A DNA stretch of 64,000 bases, taken from contig JBAIZL010000005.1 of assembly GCA_036971475.1 (NCBI GenBank), forward strand, positions 232,701,369 through 232,765,368. Reading direction: 5' to 3'. The DNA comes from Prosapia bicincta. Taxonomy: Eukaryota > Arthropoda > Insecta > Hemiptera > Cercopidae. Below are positions 56,883-64,000 of the stretch, piece after piece. The notes under the pieces were generated by a model. That model did no database searches, had not been told where the DNA came from, and was given only the letters and a program-made list of their open reading frames with translations. Made by a program: the position numbers and the translations under genes. Within the stretch, counting starts at the first letter, position 1; each line of letters opens with the position of its first letter.

Positions 56883-57029
56883 AACATTTAAAACAACTCA
56901 AAGGTATTATTCTCTATAGTCTAATCCTTCTATGGCAACTGTTTTAGGTACTGTTTATATCTAGGCCTACCACACAACACATTTAAAGACTGATTTTTTG
57001 AACAATTGATGCATAACTCATCCACACTT

Positions 57030-58240
57030 CAGTGTCCTTCATATATAGCCATCTCTAACTTCATGTCCACAAACTTTATTTGAGGCCTCTGTTACAAGTT
57101 TTACACATCTCTCCACAGCCTGGGTGTGACAGGGAAACTTTTGTATTTCTCATATTGGTTTATGATCCGACTTGATGAGTGATTTAATGTCATCTACACT
57201 TAGATCACACAAGCCTTGGGAGAAGATACAACACACAAGAATGCCAATTAAACATGTCAGTATAATCTGAAGCTTGAAGGTTAATGTTAGGGGATTTGCT
57301 TTTAAGATTCTTCTGTAGCCCAGGTCCTGAATGTGTTTTGTTTCATCGACAAGCATTGCCAACAGGAGATTCTCTATATGCACGAAGAAAGCACATTTCT
57401 TGGATTTACAACTTGAAGTAATTAATGGGTTAAATACTGAGATGTTTTGATTGTTTGAAAGACATGCTTTGACTTGTCAGCAAAATAATTGTTTTTTTTA
57501 TTGCAAACCACAGAGATATGTATGACTTTACGATGAAGCCAATTATTACTTCTATGTTTTCGGATGCATCTGATGACCCAATATACAATCTAAGAACTTT
57601 GTTGGCTAGTCAGCCATCTAGAATGAGGCAACAGACGATGGTTCTGATTTTCTAAGTCTTCTGGACAATATCCCAAGGTGATTGCGCTGGAAATGTCCAA
57701 CAAATACTGTTAGACCATGCTCTAGTTCTGTCTATATCAGGAATCACACAATCAATTGGTTCGTAATCAACCTTAGGAAGCTTTTTACAGCGATTCAGTT
57801 GCTATCCGATTGGGCCAGTAAAAGATTTAGGACCTGTAGTTTGACCGTCAATGTGTTGGAAAATTTGGCAAAAAAAAGCTCATTAATGTGTCCTACATGA
57901 TTTTATAGTTATTGAATAACACTGTTCTTCAAACCAGTATTAACTACAGTACCATCACACCCTACTACTTCTAGTTTTTCTAGTGATATGGACAGTTCAG
58001 ACAAACGGTAAATATTACTCTTATTTATACCTGCTGATGAACTTGATAAAGGAGATATGTGTCCAATATAAGCTGATCCAGGTTCCTGGATTCGTGAATA
58101 GTGTTCTTTTTTTAACATTCCTGTGAAATTGTTTAACATTAAATTTTTCTATGTCCAAAGGATCATCTTTTTGCCCGTCTAAGTAAAGGTCGCAACCAGT
58201 AGGGAAGACATTGTTTTCCTTTTCAATCTATTTCAAATGA
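57030..58240 (-). pseudogene. Degenerate member of an unnamed repetitive arthropod protein family
   Basis: Fragments in order on the minus strand: NVFPTGCDLYLDGQKDDP, HYSRIQEPGSAYIGHISPLS and ISLEKLEVVGCDGTVVNTGL (58139-57909). Then GQTTGPKSFTGPIG, VLRLYIGSSDASENIEVIIG and HIENLLLAMLVDETKHIQDL with GYRRILKAN (57383-57290), and last FPCHTQAVERCVKLVTEASN and KVCGHEVRDGYI (about 57140-57040). From memory this order of blocks is found in many uncharacterised, multi-copy insect proteins; I know of no established function or Pfam name. Several frameshifts and stops make this copy dead. Its position inside long inverted repeats suggests it may be the transposase of that element, which is inference. 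Confidence 0.65.
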
Positions 58241-58702
58241 ATTGCGGTTCATTTAGACAAAAAGTTGGATGGACAGCAAGAATTGAGAAATAATTGTAAA
58301 TTTGTTTTTCGAGGTAGTTGTGCAACAGCAAAAAAATATACATTATTGATCAGAATGTAATATATCTGAGTTATTTAAACCATAAATCAAGCATTAAAAA
58401 CTAAAGCATGTGTATTATAAATATTTTAATTCTCACAAAAAACTCTATAAAATTTTCAGAATCTTTCAGTATGTTGTGCGATTGGGAGATGTTAAAAGAT
58501 ATTTATACGTTTTATGTTATTTTTCTTCTTATTACAATAGGCAACTTTTTCACACTAAAGCATTTCGAAAAAAAATTCGACAAACCTTAATGGATATAAA
58601 TGATTTGCGAAATAGCTCTGACCTATGAGTTTCTATGACTTATGACAGCTGATATGAAGCATTTTTTTAGTTTATCATTAAACTAAGAACAAAAACTGTT
58701 GG

Positions 58703-58764
58703 TTAATCACTTAAACAATAGTTTATGACTATCGATAGTCATAAACTATTGTTTAAGTGATTAA
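58703..58764. repeat. Perfect 62-bp palindrome, with a third copy of one arm at 59457-59486
   Basis: ttaatcacttaaacaatagt... (31 bp) is followed directly by its exact reverse complement, with atcgat at the centre. The left arm recurs in direct orientation at 59457-59486, right where the PLE terminal region begins, so it is probably part of PLE insertion or terminal structure. It would extrude as a cruciform. Confidence 0.9.
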
Positions 58765-59487
58765 TTAAGATTCACCGAACGTAATGGACTACAAAATCCA
58801 AGAAAACTGTGGGGTTGAATTGAGAAAAATTCAAATTTGCCCTATATCAAACATACATAACAATGTGGCTTACCATATAAAACGCTCGCTGAATCTTACC
58901 AATACTAAGAGAGTTATAAGACAGTTACTTTCTAAATTAAAAATGTATTAATAAATTTAAAATACCCATTTAAAATCCAGATATAGATGAACTTCAATTA
59001 TCCGAATCAATTGGGACCGGAACCCCATACGGATAAACAAATATTCAGATGATTGTATTTTTTTTAAAAAAACGTTCAAATTTAATTAATTACTGTATGT
59101 ATGTATGTTGCAAATAGGATTTTTTTTGCGAACCAATTTCAGTTATTGCCAATCAACGGAAGTGACTAATGCAAAACATTTTTAAAAAACCAATAAATAT
59201 CAAATAAAAACCAAAATACAAAACCTAACAAATAAATACAGTTCACAACAAACAAGAAACTATATAAAGAATAGCTAAATAAAACTTAGCAATAACAACA
59301 AATATATTAACATGTAACAATAATTATACAACTAGAAATAACAATAAAAATATAAAACAATAAATAACAAAATAACAACAAACAATATAACTGAAAATAA
59401 ATAATAACAATAATTAAAACATAACAATAAGTAACATCTTAACAAAAAATAAATTATTAATCACTTAAACAATAGTTTATGACTATC

Positions 59488-60803
59488 CGAACTTTGAATT
59501 TAGTAAATTTGTTAAAACTTACTGAGACAGAACGTTTTCGATCGCTATGTGCCGATCTTCATCAGTGTCTTCTGCTTGGAGATGCTGGGTCAAGCAGTGA
59601 CGGTTTTAAAGGTAGGTTTTTGATAGTATCAAAGAGTTTGTTCGTTTAATATGTTTGTACTTTGTGTTTTTGTGTGTCTGTAAATTTCATATTGTTCTGT
59701 ATCTTTTATGTGGTTGTAAAATGTTGAGTTGGTGTTCTGTTTGTGTTCTTCGACTCTTTGTTTAAAGCTACGATCTGTTTGTCCAATGTAGAACTTGTTA
59801 CATTCGTCGCAGTTCAGTTTGTATATGCCTGGTGCTTGTAGTTTATCCTTGTTGTTGGTTTTGTGTTGTATTTTGTATTGTAAATTGTTATTAGTTTTGT
59901 ATGCTGTTTTGTATCCTGTTTTTTGAAATTTGCGGGCTATTTTGTTTGTTGTTTTGTTTATGAATGGTAATGTGATGTATTTGTTTTCCCTGTCTGTAGT
60001 GTTAATTTTAGTGTTTTTTTGTATTTTGTGCCATAGTTTGTCTATTATTGTGGTGTTGTATCCATTTGTGTATGCTAAATATTTAATTGTGTCTAGTTCT
60101 CTGTTTATGTTTTCTGTGGTCATTGGGACTTTTTTAAGTCTATGGAGCATGGATCTGAAGGCTGCGTGTTTGTGTTGGATAGGGTGGTTTGAGGCGTTTT
60201 GGATAAGTGTGTCTGTCGTTATGGGTTTCCTGTAAATGTTGAAGCTGTGTTTTTGTGTGTGGCTTTTTGTTATGGTTAGGTAGAGGAAGTTTAGGGATCG
60301 GTTGGTTTCAATTTCTGAAGTAAAGTGGAGTTTTGGGTGTATTTTATTAGTGTAGGTGAGGAGTTGTTCGCATTGACGGGAGTTGCCTCTGTACAGTGTT
60401 ATAATAACATCGACGTATCCGTGCCAGTAAATAATTTTGTGTGCGTGTGTATTGTTTGTGAGTATTTTGGTGTTTTTTATGTGTTGTAGAAAAATTTCGC
60501 TTAAGACACTACTGATAGGACTTCCCATGGGTAGGCCATCTGGTTGTGAATAGAAGTTTGAGTTGTGGGTGAAATAGTTTTGTTCGGTGATGATTTGGAG
60601 AATGTTTATGATTTTGGTAACGTGGGTTTTAGGTATGTTGTTTTGTATTAATTGGGTTTCTAGGATGTTGAGCGTTTCAGGTACGGGTATGTTGGTGTAT
60701 ATATTTGTTATGTCGAGTGACAGTAGTGTTGAGTTGTGTGGTATGTTTATGTCTTTTATTTTATTTATGAGATTTGTTCTGTTTTTTGTGTGTTTCTGTG
60801 TTT
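59488..60803 (-). pseudogene. Penelope-like element, RT core plus GIY-YIG endonuclease, long open frame
   Basis: The minus frame is open from about 60803 to the stop at 59629 (roughly 391 codons, no clear start). RT motif A is LLSLDITNIYTNIPVPETL. DGLPMGSPISSVLSEIFLQH follows, then motif C reads YVDVIITLYRG, with the second catalytic Asp replaced by Val. Thumb blocks (FNIYRKPITTDTLIQNASNH, KHAAFRSMLHRLKKVP) precede a complete GIY-YIG nuclease: APGIYKLNCDECNKFYIGQT, DRSFKQRVEEHKQ and YEIYRHTKTQSTNILNEQ. The N-terminal RT part is missing. It is well preserved apart from the motif C change, so inactivation seems recent. Confidence 0.9.
59533..59565 (-). ncRNA. Hammerhead-ribozyme-like motif at PLE end
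   Basis: Minus strand: CTGATGA, one base (A), stem GATCG, eight-base loop, stem CGATC, then GAAAACGTT. The two boxes and five-pair stem match the hammerhead core, and hammerheads are reported in Penelope-like elements. The extra base between CTGATGA and stem II departs from the standard core, so self-cleavage is not assured. Confidence 0.5.
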
Positions 60804-60846
60804 AAGTTTATGGAGTTTGAATGACAGTTAACGCTTTAAAAGACAC

Positions 60847-60909
60847 ACAAATTAATCATTTATTGACTCACTTTTATTGAAAAAAAGAGTCAATAAATGA
60901 TTAATTTGT
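60847..60909. repeat. Perfect 23-bp inverted repeat with 17-bp loop
   Basis: acaaattaatcatttattga... at 60847-60869 is repeated inverted at 60887-60909. It lies between the 5' side of the PLE and the 3' end of the LINE, so it may mark the edge of one of these insertions. Confidence 0.85.
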
Positions 60910-60947
60910 AAGTCTTGTGTACGTCTTTTATTTATTTTAACATAACC

Positions 60948-62768
60948 TTACAAGCTAAGCTCAAAGAATAATTGTATAGTTAACACTTTGAAAATGGCAA
61001 ATAGTTCTGCCGTGAAAACACTGCAAGCTGAGGACAATATGTACATGTAGGTATATCCCAAGGCATAAAAAGCACACCCAATACCATTGTCCAGTTTAGA
61101 CCCATCAGTGTAAATAATTTCAACGCTTTGGTGGGAGTTGTAAATTGACAAAAATTCCTGGTGATAAACCACATCAGGAGTATTGTTGTATGTAACTGGA
61201 TAATAAGAAATCGATGAGTGACGTTTTTATTATCCAAGGAGGTAGATAGTCCATGGATCTTTCAAACATAGTAGGAAGTTGCAACTCATGTTATCCATTA
61301 TTCTTCACTTTCGTATGCCTAATGGAGCGGCCGAACTTTGATATTCATCGTAATAATGTCAGTGAGTGTTATTAAATACCATTTTGAATGCAGAATGTTT
61401 GAGTTTGCTTTGAAGACTAGAGATGTAAGAAATTTGCAGCATCTAACGTCGTATTGATAGGGCAGGTTACTCAGCCTCGACAAGAAAACTAGGGATTGGA
61501 CTAGTTCTAAATGCACTTGTAGCAAGTCTAGGTTCAGAGTGGTGAACTACATCGAGAGTTTTCAGAACTGTAGATCGTGCAGATGAATATGCTTGATAGC
61601 CGTAATCCATGCGCAATCTAACTACCGTGCGATAGAATCCAAGCATACCACTAAGGACTCTAAGCATATCTAATTTCTTGTTGCATCTCATCTTCAAATC
61701 ACGCATATGTGGGATGTATAAGAGTCTTTTAACAAATAAAAAACCCAAAAATCAAACACTGTCCGTGGTTTGAAGTTGAATCCCAGTAAGAGAAAGGATT
61801 GGCTCCTGGTGTTGCCTCCGACCACTAAGTGCTACACATTGGGTCTTCGAAGCAGAGAATTTAAAACCTGTAGTCCTTGACCATTTCTCTAATTTGCTTA
61901 TTGCTAACTGCAAAGATCTTTCCGCAGTTGCCATATTACGAGCAGGCACATAAATAAAACAGTAATCTACAAAGAGAGAGCAATGTATGTTAGAGATTGT
62001 ATGTTAGATGTGATACTATTTATTGCAATGGATAAGATCTATTTGACAGGAAGTTAGCGATGAAAGCCAGGATATTCACTTGTATACGCCATGATTTCAA
62101 AGAATTAAGAATTCCTCTTTTCCATGTCATATCATATGCCTTCTCAAGGTTAAAAAAAACAATGCAACAAATGATCGTCCTTGTGTGAAACCACAATGTT
62201 TGTTGTAAAGATTTTTGGATTCTAGGTAGCAGACAAGACGGCAGTTGATTATTTTCTTCAGTAGTTTGCACAAGACATTTGTAAGAGATATGTGCCTGTA
62301 ACTACTGGGCTTGGTTTTGTCTTTACCTGGTTTTGAAAGAGGAATTACAGTTGCTTCTAACCATGCATCGGGGACAGAATGCTCCTTGAATAAACAATTG
62401 TATATTCGAAGGAGGATGATAAGTTTCGTCGATGATGGTAGATGTTTTAGCATAAAGTATACAATGGAATCAGAACCTGGTCCAGAATCCTTCGTTGACA
62501 CAAGAGCTGACTCCAATTCCCCTATGGAGAAAGGAGTGTTCAAAGGAGAGTCCCCAGACAACCCAACAGTAAAAGGAATTGTTTCTTCCTTCAGGTTATA
62601 CTTCTGGAATAAATTATTATAGGCTGTAGTAGCAGAAAAGATAGAAAATGATGATCCCAGTACACTAGCAATATCACTACTGCTTGTGATCAATCTTCCA
62701 TCTGGTTGCTTCAGCGCAATGGCTGGTAACGGAATGGAAGTACCACAAACTGATCTTATTTCCTGCAT
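60948..62768 (-). pseudogene. 5'-truncated non-LTR retrotransposon (I/Jockey-group) with RNase H
   Basis: Minus-strand order: an RT N-terminal segment MQEIRSVCGTSIPLPAIALK, AWLEATVIPLSKPGKDKTKP, SSYRHISLTNVLCKLLKKII and KHCGFTQGRS (62768-62127). Next is the catalytic region LFVDYCFIYVPARNMATAER (about 61970), where the usual DD is DY. Then WSRTTGFKFSASKTQCVALS, RVLSGMLGFYRTVVRLRMDY and GYQAYSSARSTVLKTLDVVH, and last RNase H: VEIIYTDGSKLDNGIGCAFY, SVFTAELFAI. The endonuclease is missing, as in 5'-truncated LINEs. Frameshifts separate the blocks and the copy is inactive. Confidence 0.9.
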
Positions 62769-63250
62769 ACTGTGGAGGATGGAGCTGTTCGTCTAATTGT
62801 GCCAATGTACTAATCCCAAGAGTTCTTTCTACTCAGCCTAAATATCCTCCGTGCTTTTGATCATCCAACACCAAACATCTCTGCCAACTGTTCTTTTATC
62901 TGATTGATCTATAATTAATATATCCACTAACGATAAGACAACTCATTTTTTTTAGAAGTCATGGTGAACAATGAAACATTCATAAACAAAACAATGGACT
63001 GATGTGAAAGAGTACCAGGGACGGCCACCTTGCGAAGGACGACAACCAACTATACAGAGCTGCAGAGACAGTGCTAAGCATCCAAATAATGTTTGCTCTG
63101 TGCCTACACAAGTTTTACAGAGGAAAGCCTAATAGCATATGCAGACAGATTTGTTATTTTAGAAATTGCATTATTTTCTGTCTTAAATTTTTTTCTGAAA
63201 ATGTGAAAACTATTTGAATAGTCGGAGTTCAGATAATTGGAGTTTTACTG

Positions 63251-64000
63251 TTATGTCTTTGAAGTCACTGATATTAAGGGATTCTGAAGGTAGTCTGATA
63301 ATAAAAATAAAATACCAGTATATTCTTCTACTCTAAAACTGATTAAAACATTGCAATGCATAATTTACAGGAATAAATACAGTATGTTGCAAATAATAAG
63401 AATGTAGGTTTGGTTATAAAAAATCGAAACAGACTACAACTCATTGCCACATTCTATCTTAGAGATAACAAAGTTAATATTTTTGGTATTTAGTTTCTCT
63501 CCCTACATAATCGGTATTGGAAAAAAAATATACAAGGATACGCAGAAAGTCATCAGGAATACTAACAAAAATAATAAATACACCCACTCTAACTCCAAAA
63601 ATTTAAAAATTTGAAAGAAAATATATATCATCAAAGTACAGAACAAGGTTTCTAAGGTATGAGGTGTGCAATGAACGGTAATAGTTTACCATTAATCAAA
63701 CACATTAGACTTTCATTAGAAAGGTATATTAAAATATAACTACAAAATATCCACCACAGCTAGATTCGGTAATAAAAATAAATAATTTTTAGCAACACAA
63801 GGTAACTAATAAATAAACTAGTGGAATGGCAAAAAGTGAATTTTGGTATAAGAAGGCAGAGTTTCACGCAAGGCATAAATTTGTCATAGATTGATAATAA
63901 TTTTTGCATACAAACCAAATATATGCAAACTTTATAACCATATTTCAATGTAGTGCTTAGTTTTACAAACAAAATTTGGTTTTATACCATAAACCTTCAC
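63251..64000. other. Non-coding right edge
   Basis: AT-rich, no gene or recognised repeat. If RRP5 continues upstream, its S1-domain exons are not seen here. Confidence 0.5.

Larger units (their letters stand above)
54095..58580 (-). mobile_element. Element bounded by ~300-bp inverted repeats, enclosing an unnamed repetitive protein gene
   Basis: The sequence 54095-54327 continuing at 55387-55460 is repeated inverted at about 58280-58575. Shared words include gagttatttaaaccataaat, atcaagc, gatgttaaaagatatttata and attacaataggcaa. Homology resumes exactly across the piggyBac MITE at its TTAA, so the arms predate that insertion. Outer edges both read (in the right-arm sense) ctaaagc/ctaagcg then cgaaaaaaa. 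The interior holds the protein gene at 57030-58240 and a mariner. I infer a DNA transposon with long terminal inverted repeats, but no terminal duplication was established. Confidence 0.6.
58983..63250 (-). mobile_element. Tigger-like element split by a PLE and a LINE
   Basis: The left end near 58983 (gaacttcaattatccgaatc) and the inverted right end (CAGTAAAACTCCAATTATCT) match over about 16 of 20 bases. Tigger transposase N-terminal coding (KEQLAEMFGVG, then SKARRIF) lies just inside the right end, on the minus strand at 62830-62965. The 4.2-kb span holds a Penelope-like element and a truncated LINE as later insertions. The left terminal CAG is mutated, so the boundary is approximate. Confidence 0.6.

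Noticed and set aside
59930..60805. Plus-strand membrane-like open frames
   Set aside because: Antisense shadows of the PLE RT frame, with the same compositional cause.
1..64000. tRNA, rRNA or other classical RNA genes
   Set aside because: No A/B-box cloverleaf or rRNA-like conserved stretch was recognised by eye; a tRNAscan/Infernal run would be needed to exclude them.
53800..64000. S1-domain exons of RRP5 upstream of exon 1
   Set aside because: No S1 motif was found in minus-strand frames; recognisable coding here belongs to piggyBac, mariner, PLE, LINE, Tigger or the unnamed family.

Overview
This is an AT-rich, transposon-dense piece of an animal nuclear genome, most probably an insect. 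I see one host gene split into small phase-compatible GT-AG exons, four mariner elements, piggyBac, hAT, pogo/Tigger, Penelope-like and LINE fragments, an LTR retrotransposon and a large satellite array. Nothing looks bacterial. I cannot name the species; a hemipteran-like genome is a guess.

The only host gene I can assemble is the C-terminal half of the ribosome-biogenesis factor RRP5 (PDCD11), on the minus strand. Seven exons (53446-53799, 44451-44666, 36121-36249, 32235-32336, 29384-29537, 27807-27972, 17098-17269) join in one frame to 430 codons plus a stop. They encode a basic linker, the conserved pre-HAT block and the HAT repeats. The upstream S1-domain half is not recognisable in the remaining 10 kb, and the first exon opens with an ATG that has an in-frame TGA just before it.

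Layout. 1-1.8 kb: hAT remnants and a diverged tandem duplication. 2.0-7.85 kb: about 58 copies of a 100-bp satellite that is itself a dimer of a ~50-bp unit and carries a 1.9-kb higher-order duplication. 10.2-11.5 kb: Penelope-like element (PLE). 12.5-14.1 kb: hAT pseudogene. 17.1-53.8 kb: RRP5, with introns up to 10.5 kb filled by transposons. Intron 6 holds a deleted mariner, a terminal-inverted-repeat element containing two Tigger-like MITEs, a piggyBac and a broken mariner. Intron 4 holds an apparently intact mariner. Intron 3 holds two opposed PLE fragments and a pogo pseudogene. Intron 2 holds a 6.0-kb LTR element with equal-length LTRs. Intron 1 holds inverted-repeat elements, a Tigger MITE, a related LTR and a mirrored PLE pair. 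54.1-58.6 kb: a region bounded by ~300-bp inverted repeats that encloses a degenerate member of a repetitive protein family I cannot name, and is itself invaded by a piggyBac MITE and a mariner. 59-63.25 kb: a probable Tigger-like element split by a PLE and a 5'-truncated LINE.

The genes do not form a pathway. The window shows one essential nucleolar gene enlarged by layered transposition. The best leads are the long-inverted-repeat element, the recurring hammerhead-like motif at PLE ends, the possibly split RRP5 gene, the intact mariner and the satellite's dimer and higher-order structure.
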